A stretch of DNA of 64,000 bases from Brachybacterium sp. Z12 (GTDB lineage Bacteria > Actinomycetota > Actinomycetes > Actinomycetales > Dermabacteraceae). Numbering within the stretch: position 1 is the first letter of the stretch; each line of letters opens with the position of its first letter. The notes beneath the pieces are model-generated. The model worked only from the letters and a program-made list of their open reading frames with translations, was not told the DNA's origin and did no database searches. The position numbers and the translations under genes are program-made. The stretch is from NCBI RefSeq assembly GCF_014400405.1, contig NZ_CP060496.1, positions 3,162,001-3,226,000 on the forward strand. The letters run 5' to 3'. Shown piece by piece: positions 22,248-32,360 of this stretch.

Positions 22248-22854
22248 CTCGCGCGCGGCGGAGGGGTGCCGTCGGCCGGCACCAGCAGGACCCGCCCGAA
22301 GCTCCGGTGCACATCCACTTCACCCGCCCCACCCAGGCCGAGGGTGCGCACCTTGATCACCTCGGCGTCCGCGTGGTCGCCGTCGGAGCCGGGGCGTCGC
22401 ACCGTGATGCGCAGCGAGCTGAACCCCTCCTCGCAGCGGAACCGCAGGTCGTCGGTGGGAGTCGCCTGGTCGGCGCCGGGCTCCTCGCCAGGGGGTCCGA
22501 CGCCGGCGGGTGAGCGATCGGGCTCTGCGCCCTTCTCCCCCTTCTCCCCGTCTCCGCCGCTTTCAGCGCCTTCTCCTCGGCCTGCGGGTCGTGCTCGACA
22601 CCGTCGATGATCACGGTGGCCGAGGTGTCCAGGAGGCGGTGACGGACCCGCACGAGGTACTCGTGGCCCCCGGCGCGGCCGCGGTACTCGACGTCGGCGG
22701 CGAAACGGGTGGGCTTCTGGGTGCCGAACTCGGGCTGCTCCTCGTCGGCGGTCTCGCCACTCGCCTCCGGCCCGTCGGCCGACGGATCCTGCACACCCTC
22801 ATCCTCCTCGTGCGGGGAGGGGTGCGGATCGAGCTGGGCGGGGCTTTGCGGCAT
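22244..22854 (-). CDS. Uncharacterised acidic protein (one frame break)
   Basis: A 203-residue protein after restoring one base in a GGGG run near 22546. The N-terminal 45 residues are acidic and disordered. A compact part follows: RFAADVEYRGRAGGHEYLVRVRHRLLDTSATVIIDGVEHDPQAEEKALK. After a second linker, the C-terminal part (DDLRFRCEEGFSSLRITVRRPG, then EVDVHRSFGRVLLVPADG) looks like beta-strands. This is a split beta-sheet-like domain with a linker inserted. No known family is evident. It is coupled to the membrane-protein gene 21711-22247, suggesting the two proteins work together. Confidence 0.55.
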
Positions 22855-22988
22855 GACCCCATGGTGGCAAGCGCCGCGGCGCGAAAGATCCTCCGATGGA
22901 CTACATTCCCGTCGAGGTTCATCGGCCGTTCGGCCGAGGCGGGTGGATATCGATTGACCACGGTGGGCTGCGCGCGAAGACTGTCGTC

Positions 22989-23387
22989 ATGAGCGTGTTC
23001 CTCTCCCACACCACGATCGACTGCCATGATGCCTTCGCTCTGTCCGAGTGGTGGCGCATCGCGCTGGACTACACGATGGATCCCGAGGACCCGAATCTCG
23101 CCGGGCATGAGCAGTGCCCGATCCAGGACCCGGCCACCGGCCACACGTTGCTGTTCCATGAGGTCCCCGACGAGGAGCTGCCGCCTAAGCGGATCCACTT
23201 CGACGTGCGTCCCCGCGAGCGCACTCAGGACGAGGAGAGCACCTGGCTGCTCGAGCACGGTGCGAGGCTGATCGCGGATCGCCGAGGCCTGTACGGCCCG
23301 GGGACAGGCTGGCTGACGATGGCAGATCCGGAGGGCAATCAATTCTGCGTGCTGCGCTCCCTCGCACAGGTCGCGCAGCAGGACTGA
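22989..23387 (+). CDS. VOC-family (glyoxalase-like) protein
   Basis: 132 residues from the ATG at 22989 (MSVFLSHTTIDCHDA). The sequence has the two beta-alpha-beta halves of the vicinal-oxygen-chelate fold: FALSEWWRIALDYTM, LLFHEVPDEE, KRIHFDVRP and the closing GTGWLTMADPEGNQFCVL. The longer upstream frame is not conserved-looking. Such proteins range from antibiotic-binding to isomerase or dioxygenase-like functions, and substrate cannot be deduced. The gene is divergent from the preceding minus-strand pair. Confidence 0.8.
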   Translation: MSVFLSHTTIDCHDAFALSEWWRIALDYTMDPEDPNLAGHEQCPIQDPATGHTLLFHEVPDEELPPKRIHFDVRPRERTQDEESTWLLEHGARLIADRRGLYGPGTGWLTMADPEGNQFCVLRSLAQVAQQD

Positions 23388-23489
23388 TGCCCTGCTGCCT
23401 GCCACCACCCCCGACTCATAAGTTCTTCTACTGTGACCCCCTTGCCAAACTGTTGATGTCAGCGTGACAACGGCGTAGCGTTCCTCGCC

Positions 23490-24946
23490 GTGAGCACATC
23501 AACCACCTCCTCCCCGAGGCGACCTCGCGCACGCGCAACCCGCTGCGTCAGATCGCCCGCATCCCCTTCGGCTGGCAGGTCCTGATCGGACTCGTCCTCG
23601 GCGTGGTCCTCGGCCTCGTCGCCGCCCAGATGGGCCCGGTCCCCGGCGCCGGCGAGGATGGCGGTGACGGCCCGAACTGGCTGACCACCACCCTCCAGAC
23701 CATCGGCTCGACCTTCGTGACCCTGCTGAAGGCCCTGGTCCCGCCGTGATCTTCCTCGCGATCATCACCTCGATCGCCAACCTCCGCAACGTCACCAACG
23801 CCGCCCGCCTGGCCGGGAAGACGCTCCTGTGGTTCGCGATCACCGCCCTCATCGCGGTCGCGATCGGCATCGGACTGGGCGCCGTGACCAGCCCCGGCGA
23901 GGGCTCGGGCGTCTCCGCCGACGCCGCCGAGGCCTCCTCCACCCAGGGCGGCTGGATGGACTTCCTGGGCGGCCTGGTGCCCTCGAACTTCTTGGGCATC
24001 GCCGGCTCCGCGGGGATGACGGCTCCGTCTCGCTGAGCTTCAACGTGCTGCAGATCCTGGTCATCTCCATCGCCGTCGGCATCGCCGTGCTCTCCGTGGG
24101 AGAGAAGGCCGAGCCGTTCCTGAAGGTCACCGGCTCCGCGCTGGAGATCGTGCAGAAGCTGCTGTGGTGGGTCATCCGCCTCGCCCCGATCGGCACCATC
24201 GGACTGCTCGGCAACGCCGTCGCCTCCTACGGCTGGGAGGCCATCGGCCAGCTCGGCGTGTTCACGCTCGACGTCTACGTGGGCATGCTGATCGTGCTTC
24301 TGATCGTCTACCCGGTGCTGCTGAAGATCAACGGACTCTCCATCGGCTCCTTCTTCCGCGGTGTGTGGCCCGCGACCTCGCTGGGCTTCGTCTCCCGCTC
24401 CTCGCTGGGCACCATGCCGATGACCCAGACCGTCACCGAGCGGATGGGCGTGCCGCGCCACTACGCGAGCTTCGCGATCCCGCTGGGCGCGACCACCAAG
24501 ATGGACGGCTGCGCCGCGATCTACCCCTCGCTGGCCGCGATCTTCGTGGCGAACTTCTACGGGTGCCGCTGGGCATCACCGACTACCTGCTGATCGTGCT
24601 GGTCTCGGTGCTGGGCTCGGCCGCCACCGCCGGCATGACCGGTGCGACCGTGATGCTCACCCTGACCCTGTCCACCCTGGGCCTGCCGCTCGAGGGCGTG
24701 GGCCTGCTGCTCGCGGTCGACCCGATCCTCGACATGGGCCGCACCGCCCTGAACGTCACCGGCCAGTCGCTGGTGGCCGTGATCGTCGCCAAGCGCGAGA
24801 AGATCCTGGACCAGGGCGCGTACGACGCCGCCCGTCGCACCTCCTTCCAGATCCTCCAGGCCGAGCAGGCTGCGGAGGTTGAGGGGACGGCAGACGCCGC
24901 CGCCGAGGCGGCCGACAGCAGCGAGAAGCAGCCCGCCACCGCCTGA
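23490..24946 (+). CDS. Dicarboxylate/amino acid:cation symporter, DAACS family (four frame breaks)
   Basis: Sodium- or proton-coupled uptake carrier of the GltP/SstT type. The reading starts at GTG 23490 (MSTSTTSSPE). With repairs it gives about 487 residues, with hairpin motif SRSSLGTMPMT, the substrate-site block TTKMDGCAAIYP (normally NMDGT) and DPILDMGRTALNVTGQ. The frame is lost near 23516, 23747, 24016 and 24563, each in a G/C run and each fixed by one base. Substrate could be serine/threonine, glutamate or a C4-dicarboxylate. A strong terminator-like hairpin follows at 24984-25018. Confidence 0.88.
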
Positions 24947-24983
24947 GGCGGCCGCGGAGCATCGGCTGCGGCCGACATCTCTC

Positions 24984-25018
24984 GACGCCCCGGGATCTCC
25001 TCGAGATCCCGGGGCGTC
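24984..25018 (+). terminator. Terminator-like hairpin after the DAACS gene
   Basis: A perfect 15-bp stem (GACGCCCCGGGATCT with its complement) around a five-base loop, 38 bp after the DAACS stop. No T-run follows, as is common in high-GC actinobacteria. Confidence 0.75.
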
Positions 25019-25194
25019 GTCACGGAAACAGTGGTGAATCCGCGCACCACCGGCGCCGGATCCCTGGCCGGCCACGCCGCCCACGCTTAAAGTAGGGCCG
25101 TCAGACCGGCCCGGCTCCACGGGCCCCCGCAGTGCATCTACCTCGGGTCCACGGTGTGGATCGTCCAAGGCGGCACCCACCGTCCGGAGCATCG

Positions 25195-26519
25195 ATGTCC
25201 ACTCCTCAGACAGCCCCCGCCCCGCAGCAGGCGCAGACCACCCTGCGCGGAGTCGCCGGCACCGCCTACTTCCCGATCGCGTTCATCGCCCGGTTCCCCT
25301 TCGCGATGATGGTCGTGGGCACCCTCACCCTCGTCGTCTCCGCGCGCGAGTCGATCGCGCTCGGCGGCATCAACTCGGCCGTGGTGGGCCTGGGCTCTGC
25401 CCTGATCGGCCCGCTGCTGGGCGCCGCGGCGGACAGGATCGGCCAGCGCCCCGTCATCCTCGTCTCGGGGATCGTGAACTCGCTCGCGCTGCTGGCGATG
25501 GCGGTCGTGGCCTTCAGCTCGCTGCCGAACGCGGCGGTGCTCGCGGTCGGCTTCGTCATCGGCGCCTCCTCCCCGCAGATCGGTCCGTTCTCCCGCAGCC
25601 GCCTGGTCCAGCTGATCCTCACCCGCCTCCCTGTGGGCCGGCGCGCCCGCAGCCTGAACTCGACCATGGGCTACGAATCCGCCGCGGACGAGACTGCGTT
25701 CGTGTTCGGCCCGGTGGTGGTGGGTCTGCTCGCGACCACGCTCAGCCCGGCCGCGCCGATGATCGGTGCGGCGGTGCTGACGCTGCTGTTCGTCACCGCC
25801 TTCGCCCTGCATCCCACGGCGAAGGTCGCTGCGCCCACCACCGAGGAGCCGGTGGCCCAGGCCCCCGCGCGGGAGCTGCGCAGCCTCGGCGTGCTGGTGG
25901 TCGTCGCCGGAGCGCTCGGGGTGGGTCTGTTCTTCGGCACGGTCCTGACCTCGCTGACCGCGCTCCTCTCCGACACCGGGAACGGCGACTCCGCAGGGCT
26001 CGTCTACGGCGTGATGGGGATCGGCTCGACCATCCTGGCGCTGTCCGTCGCGATGTTCCCCGAACGGTTCCGCCTGCACGCGCGCTGGCTCAGCTTCTCT
26101 GCGCTGATGCTCGCGGCGATGATCGGGTTCGGCCTCGCGGGGGCCTGACCGGCATCATCGTGGCGATGGCGATCGCCGGCATCGGGATCGGGCCGACGAT
26201 CGTGACGCTGTACAGTCTCGCCGCGGAGCGCAGCCCGCAGGGCCGTTCGGCGACCGTGATGACGATGCTCGGCTCGGCCACGATCGTCGGCCAGTCCGCC
26301 GCCTCCGCCGTGACCGGCGCGGTCGCCGAGACGGCCGGCTCGCAGGCGTCGATGTGGCTGCCCGTCAGCGCCGCCGGCCTGGTGGTGCTCGCCGCGATCG
26401 TCAACTCCCTGGCCTGCCGCGAGCCGGGCACCACCCTCGCTGCAGAGCAGGAGCAGCCCGAGGAGCACCTCCTCGAGGAGGCCCGGACGCTCGCGGAGCA
26501 TCCCACCGAGCATCTCTGA
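25195..26519 (+). CDS. MFS transporter (one frame break)
   Basis: Predicted 12-helix major facilitator of about 441 residues, starting at the ATG at 25195 after a Gln/Pro-rich tail. The loop after helix 2 has GAAADRIGQRPVI, the typical MFS motif A region. The central loop holds the acidic, Pro-rich linker APTTEEPVAQAPARE. The frame breaks near 26138 in a GGGGG run (GFGLAG to LTGIIVAMAI); one base restores it. The C-terminal tail is acidic. Drug or metabolite export is possible, but no substrate can be named. It converges with the beta-propeller gene. Confidence 0.82.
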
Positions 26520-26543
26520 GCCGGCGCCGCTGGACCGCGCGGA

Positions 26544-28617
26544 TCAGGTCAGCGGGAACCAGGCCAGGTCGGTCCCGTGAGCGCCCCAGGCGCCTCGTAT
26601 CCGTCGGACGAAACCGAAGTCGGGATTGTTGAACCAGCCGTCGGGCACGTGCTCGTACACGGTGCGGCGCCCGCCGCCGTCCTCGAGGGTCAGCGCCTGG
26701 ATCGAGTCCGTCCATTTGTCCCAGGTGTAGACGGTACCCAGATGGACGGCCAGGGTTCCGTACCCGCCCATCTCGCCGCTCGCGACGACCTCCTCCGCCT
26801 CGAGGTCCAGGGCGTACCAGTGCCCGCTGGGGCGGCGTGCCATCACATAGAGGATCCGGTCCAGCACCACCACGGACTCGAGGGAGGCCCATCCCCTGGG
26901 CTCGAAGATCCGCGTGACCTCCCTGGTGCGCAGATCGATCTCGGCGACCGACGCCACCTCGAGCGGATGCTCACCGGTGCCCTCGGCATACACGTCGCCC
27001 GCAAGGTACGCGAAATCGCCGTCCACGGTGAGGGCGCGGGTGTTCTGACCGGGCAGGAAGTTCCGGACATCCATGTCGCCGCTCTCGACGTCCACAAAGG
27101 TCAGCGCGCCGGTGTGGATCTGCTGCGAAGCGGTGGTGGCGACGAGTGCTGTGCGCCGGTCGGCGTCCCAGGCCATCGCCATCGGTCGCATCTGCTCATG
27201 GCCGATGGTGCCGAGGGTGCGGATCTCGAGCGTGTCGGGGTGGACGCGATCACGTCGGTGGAGGGGTAGAGCCCGGCGAGGACCGTGCCGTCATCGATCT
27301 CGAGCAGCGATTTCGGCTCCCCGTTGACGTCCAGCCGCTGGGTCGGGATCCGGCCGGGGCGATACCGGTCGGGATCGATGAGGCGCCCCCGCGGCCGTGG
27401 TGACGGCGAGTGCTTGGTCAGGGCGAAGTGCCCGCCCACCCACACCGAGCTGCTGCTGTGCGCGAGGACGGACTGCACGGTCTCCGGGTATCCGAAGTCG
27501 GTCTCCGCGGTGGAGAAGATCGAGGCCTCGCCGCCGAGCTGGGTGGTCCAGATGTGCCCGATGCCGCTGACGCCCACCAGGGTGCCGTCCTCCAGGATCG
27601 TGAATCCGACGTTCTGCAGGTCCGAGGAGGGGCGCCGAGGCACTCGAGCCCATCGGGGGTCACCTCGTAGTAATTGGTGGTGTTGCGGGCCAGGGCGATC
27701 AGCCTGCCATCGGGGGTGATGTCGAAATGGTCGACGTAGCGGTCCTCGTCCGGGATCGGCCGCTCCACGCGCTCCGTGCCGTCGGGGCGCATCGAGAGCA
27801 CGGCACGGCCGACGGAGACGTACAGCAGCCCCTCGTGCGCGATCACCTTGAGCGTTCCCACCGGGGACTCGACGAGATGCTCGGTGAGATCGTGCAGCAG
27901 GTTCCCCTGATGATCGAAGACCTTCAGCTCGCCGGGAGCGGCGGTGCTCGCGTAGACGTGGTCCTCGTCGAGCGCGATGCCGACCATGTAGGTCGAGGCG
28001 CCGATCCGGCCGAAGTCGAGGATCTCACCGCTCGCGACAGTGATCCGCCGCAGCCTGCAGTCCGGATAGGTGCCGATCCACAGGTGCTCGCCCTCCAGGC
28101 GCATGGAGTACGGGATCGTGGAGGCTCCGCCGAGCTGCAGCCACTGCTCCGTCTCCCCGGTCGCGCGATCCTGACGGAACAGGTGCGTATGGCCGGAGGC
28201 GCCGATGTAGAGGTGATCGTCGTCGGCTGCGATCTGGGTGATCCCGCTGGAGGAGCCGAGCTCGAGGTCCTGGACCCACAGCAACTCCTCGGCGAGCGGG
28301 TCGAAAGCGGCCAGGCGCGGGGTGCCGGGGCTGGGTGCGGTGCGGGAGCCGACGTACAGCACGCCGTCATGGAAGGCGTTCCCGTTGATCGCGGCCGTCT
28401 GCGAGGCCGTGCCCTCGAGGATCGGCACCATCTCACCCTCGGGCGCGGTGGGGGCCGCGACGGCCGGGCCGAGCAGGGCAGGTGCCGCAAAGGCGCTGCC
28501 GACGGCGGCGATCCCGGTGCCCCCGAGCAGGGTGCGGCGGGTGAACGACATGGGGCCGGCGGCTCCCGCCCTGTCGGAAGAGTCTGCGATGGGTTCGAGC
28601 TGATCGTTCACGGTCAC
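26544..28617 (-). CDS. Tat-exported beta-propeller protein (two frame breaks)
   Basis: Probable secreted protein of about 691 residues. A twin-arginine signal (SFTRRTLLGGTGIAAVG, about residues 24-40) and a hydrophobic core ending near AVAAP point to Tat export. The rest is a chain of WD/YVTN-like propeller blades: DGVLYVGSRT, DDHLYIGASG, GEHLWIGTY, DEDHVYASTA, GDFAYLAGDVY. Frame breaks near 27640 and 27244 are each fixed by one base. No catalytic residues are evident. It may bind or process extracellular carbohydrate, but this is a guess; no polysaccharide-lyase partner is adjacent. Confidence 0.8.
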
Positions 28618-28733
28618 GAGCTCCTTCGGACGGGGCGGGCCACTCTGCCCGCCGTCGACCCAGCCTAGAAAGCGTTCTCTATCGCGTCAATGGCTCGCTT
28701 GTCATCGGTTGCACGAGCGCTGGTCGGAGAGCT

Positions 28734-30108
28734 TCAGCGCCGCAGCACGTGCCGCAGGGCGTCCTCGAGGGTCCGGTGCGCGGGCTCGAAGCCGCTCGCC
28801 CGCAGCCGCGCGTCGGAGACGTTCTGGTCCACGCTGATCAGCTCATCCGCTGCGGCAGCGCCCAGCACCAGTCGGGGGCCGACGGGCGGCACCGGCACCA
28901 GGGAAGGGCGGCGCAGCACGGCGCCCAGGGTGCGGGCGAACTCGTGGGCGCTGACCGGCTCGGGGCCGACGCCGTTGAGCGGCCCCTCCACCTCCGCGCT
29001 GAGTGCGGCATGGGCGAAGGCGCGCACGACGTCATCGAGCGAGATCCATGAAGTCATGGCATCTGGGCGGGTGAGGCGGCCGCCCACCCCGGCGAGGAAC
29101 AGGGGCAGCTGGGGCAACAGCGATCCGCCGCCGTCCGTCAGCGCCATGCCGGTGCGCACGGAGGCGACCCGGAGACCGGCCTCCTCGGCCGCCCGGGCGG
29201 AGCCCTCCCAGTCACGGACCAGATCGGCAAGGAACCCCTCTCCACCAGGGTCGGTCTCTGTGAGCAGCTCCCCGGGCGCCGTGGTCCGTAGAGCCCGATC
29301 GCGGAGGCCTGGATGAGCGCGGCGGGCCCATCTCGCATCCCGGCGAGGGTCCGCGCGATCAGCCGGGTCCCGTGCACGCGCGAGTCACGGATCTCGCGCC
29401 TGGCCCCGGCGCCCCAGCGGGTCGCGATCGAGCGTCCGGCGAGGTTCACGACCACGTCGACGCCCTCGAGGTCGGCCGGATCCAGCTGCCCGGCCTGCGG
29501 GTCCCAGGAGATCTCGCCCGGGCCCACTTCGCTTTCGCGGATCATGCGTCGCACCGTGTGGCCGCCCGTCTCGAGCAGGGCCGCGAGCTGTGTGCCGATC
29601 AGCCCCGAGGAGCCGGTGATCGCGATGGTGCGGCGCGGCAGCTGCGCCCAGCGGGCATGGAATGCCAGGTCATCGCGCAGCTGCCGGGCCCGGAAGGCGA
29701 GCAGTCGGTGCACCTGGGCCTCGACGAGCGGGGTGAGGCGTTCGAGTGGCGCGGCAGTTCGAGATCGATGCTGTCGTGGATCTCGGTGGCGCTGCCGTCG
29801 GCGGTGTCGTCGATGCGGTGCTCGTGGCGCCAGGTGCGCCAGGGGCCGTGGACCTGCTGATCCACGAAGCGCCCCTCCGGCTCGTGCTCGGCATGGCGCA
29901 GGATCCAGCGCGGTCGCAGCGCGGTGGGCAGCGCTGGCGGGCCCATCCGTACGCCGACGAGGCGGCCGGCCTGCATGCCGCCGGTCGCGGGCGCCTCCGC
30001 GGAGGCGAGTCCGGGCGGGGTGAGGCGCACGAGCGCGCCGGGCTTGTCGTGCCAGGCCAGCACCTCGGACCTGGGGTGGGGCACCCGATGGACGGCTTCG
30101 ATCCTCAT
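28734..30108 (-). CDS. TIGR01777-type epimerase with N-terminal SRPBCC domain (two frame breaks)
   Basis: The N-terminal 150 residues resemble a START/SRPBCC lipid-binding-like domain (VHRVPHPRSEVLAWHDKPGALVRLTPPG; WRHEHRIDD). The Rossmann domain has ITGSSGLIGTQLAALLE and VDVVVNLAGRSI, then QASAIGLYG in place of the canonical YxxxK. The C-terminal part (DAMTSWISLDDVVRAFAHA; PLNGVGPEPVS) is diagnostic of the YfcH-like TIGR01777 family. Breaks near 29755 and 29283 are each restored by one base. The function of the family is not settled; an NAD(P)-binding sugar or lipid reductase is plausible. About 458 residues. Confidence 0.85.
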
Positions 30109-30215
30109 GGTGGCTCCCTGCCTCGGCGGTGATGTGCCGCCACGCTACGCATCCTCGCGCCGCGTGGGAAGGACGCCGCAGGGGAAGGAGAGGGAGGGCC
30201 GCGTCCGGGCATGAA

Positions 30216-30306
30216 GCGACCCCTCGTGCACCTGCCAGAGCTCACCTGCCCTTGCTGCCGTCAAGCCCTGGGGAGTTCAGCAAGATGACACCGCACGAGG
30301 GGTCGC
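30216..30306. repeat. Large nested palindrome
   Basis: Perfect 14-bp arms GCGACCCCTCGTGC (30216-30229) and its complement (30293-30306) enclose a 63-bp core. The core contains an inner hairpin CTTGCTG (30251-30257) with CAGCAAG (30278-30284). It lies between divergent genes, so it is not a terminator of either. Confidence 0.75.
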
Positions 30307-30512
30307 GACAAGTGTAACGGCTCGTCGGCCGCCACTTCGAGCCGTCGAGCGCGATCCTGCTCACGACACGCCGCAGCCTCCGCAGAAGTACCTAGTGCCG
30401 CTTCCTGCCTGCAGAAACACGCTCAACACACCCCCGGCTGCGTAACGACCAGGCAACGGGACGCTGAAAGAACCCTCAGAGGGCGTGTTGTCCGGTATGT
30501 TCCGTCCAGCAC

Positions 30513-30576
30513 CAGGTGGTGACTGCGGTCACCTCCTGCGCGCGGCGCCAAGGGTGTCGCCGCTTCCCTTTTCCCC
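30513..30576 (+). promoter_or_regulatory. alsT leader with two hairpins, the second terminator-like
   Basis: Hairpin 1 (30513-30538): CAGGTGGTGAC pairs with GTCACCTCCTG around loop TGCG, with one mismatch. Hairpin 2 (30542-30563): GCGGCG/CGCCGC with a ten-base loop, followed by TTCCCTTTTCCCCC. The second resembles an attenuator stem plus T-rich tract placed just before the AGGAG ribosome site (30578-30582). A cis-regulated leader is inferred; no known riboswitch consensus is recognised. Confidence 0.4.
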
Positions 30577-30587
30577 CAGGAGCACAC

Positions 30588-32160
30588 ATGTTCGACTACT
30601 TGATCGAAGGCGCGAACAACCTGATCTGGTCAGTCCCCCTGATCGGGCTCTGTCTGATCGTCGGGCTGTACTTCACCATCCGCACCGGCCTCCTCCAGGT
30701 CCGGAACCTCCCGGACATGCTCGACCAGCTGAAGAAGGGCGAGAACTCCCCGGACGGCACCTCCTCCTTCCAGTCGCTGATGATGTCCCTCTCCGGACGC
30801 GTCGGCATGGGCAACATCGGCGGCGTCGCCACCGCGATCGCCTTCGGTGGCCCCGGCGCCGTGTTCTGGATGTGGGTCTCTGCATTCCTCGGCGCCTCCA
30901 CCTCGTTCGTCGAGTGCACCCTGGGCCAGATCTACAAGGAGAAGGACCGCGACACCGGCGAGTACCGCGGCGGCCCGGCCTACTACTTCGAGAAGGCCTA
31001 CAAGCACAAGGCTCCCCGCCTGTCACTCTTCTACGGGATCCTCTTCGCCATCGTCACCATCATCGCGATGAGCTTCTTCCTGCCGGGCGTGCAGGCCAAC
31101 GGCATGGCCTCCGCGATCGACAACGCCTGGGGCATCCCCACCTGGGTCACCGCCATCGGTCTCGTGATCGCGCTGGGCTTCATCGTCATCGGCGGAGTCA
31201 AGCGCATCGCTCACTTCGCCATGATCGTGGTCCCTGTGATGGCGATCCTGTACATCATCATCGCGCTCGTGGTGTTCTTCATGAACTTCGAGGACATCCC
31301 CGGGTGTTCGGCCTGATCTTCGGCAGCGCCTTCGGCGTGCAGCCGATCTTCGGTGCGATCGTCGGCCTCGCCATCAAGTGGGGCGTCCAGCGCGGCATCT
31401 ACTCCAACGAGGCCGGCCAGGGCACCGGCCCCCATGCCGCAGCCGCCGCCGAGGTGTCCCACCCGGCCAAGCAGGGCTTCGCCCAGTCGTTCTCGGTGTA
31501 CATCGACACCCTGTTCGTGTGCTCTGCGACCGCGTTCATCATCATCTCGACCGGCATGTTCAACACCTTCGAGAACGAGGAGTGGAACGCCGGCGCCTCC
31601 CCTGTGATCGGCCCGGAGGGGAGCCCCTGCCGGTCGACGTCGAGCCCGGCCCCGGCTACGTGCAGCAGGGGCTCGACGCCGTGTTCCCGGGCCTCGGCCC
31701 GACGTTCATCGCCATCGCTCTCGGATTCTTCGTGTTCACCACGATCGTGGCCTACTACTACATGGCCGAGGTGAACCTGAACTACCTCACCCGCAAGATG
31801 AAGAACCGCGTGCTCGCCCGGGCGATGCTGCGCCTGCTGCAGGCGCTGGTGCTCATCGCCGTGGCCTACGGCGCGGTGAACACCGCCGGTGCGGCCTGGG
31901 GCATGGGCGACATCGGCGTGGGCTCGATGGCCTGGCTGAACATCGTCGGCATCCTCTTCCTGCAGGGCCCGGCCCTCAAGGCGCTCAAGGACTTCCGCGA
32001 GCAGAAGAAGGCGGGCCTGGATCCGCAGTTCGATCCGCGCAAGCTCGGCATCGAGGGCGCGACGTTCTGGGAGCTGCGGGCCGACGGTCACGTCCTCCAG
32101 GGCAAGTCCGGCGGGGAGCTGCCTCCCGAGCAGCTGGGGATCGACACCACGAAGAGCTGA
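30588..32160 (+). CDS. alsT: Alanine/glycine:cation symporter, AGCS family (two frame breaks)
   Basis: Sodium-coupled amino-acid carrier. The ATG at 30588 follows AGGAG. About 524 residues after repair. Family motifs: FQSLMMSLSGRVGMGNIGGVATAI, GGPGAVFWMWVSAFLGASTSFVE, YRGGPAYY and NEAGQGTGPHAAAAAEVSHP. The frame breaks near 31304 (DIPG to VFGLIFGSAFGVQP) and 31620 (GPEG to EPLPVDVEPGP), each by one base in a G run. The last 60 residues (about KKAGLDPQFDPRKLGIEG) form a soluble tail. A near-perfect 16-bp terminator hairpin follows. Regulated possibly by its leader. Confidence 0.92.
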
Positions 32161-32190
32161 GCCCTCTCGGCATACGCCGCACAGCACAGC

Positions 32191-32225
32191 GCCCGGTGTC
32201 CCGTGGCTCCCACGAGACACCGGGC
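32191..32225 (+). terminator. Terminator-like hairpin after alsT
   Basis: Stem GCCCGGTGTCCCGTGG (32191-32206) pairs with 32210-32225 with one G-T type mismatch around a three-base loop. It starts 31 bp after the alsT stop. Confidence 0.75.
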
Positions 32226-32295
32226 GTCGTCATTCCCGCGCCGGCCCGGCGGCGCAGCTCACGACCCGGCCCAGCGGCGCGGGCAGGTCGCTGGC

Positions 32296-32329
32296 GCGAC
32301 GAGGTGGCGATATCGCCAGCTCACGTCAC
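32296..32329. repeat. GATATC-centred palindrome
   Basis: The perfect 14-bp core TGGCGATATCGCCA (32305-32318) is flanked by GCGACG.. and ..CGTCAC, which pair with a two-base bulge. It lies between alsT and the convergent aldo/keto reductase gene. Shares TGGCGATAT and GCCAGCTCAC with the element at 6637-6690. Confidence 0.8.
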
Positions 32330-32360
32330 TCCCGGCCCGCCCGTGACAACCGCACGAGCG

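Noticed and set aside
30440-30590. Glycine riboswitch before the AGCS symporter
   Set aside because: The conserved glycine-aptamer core sequences are not found; only generic hairpins are visible.
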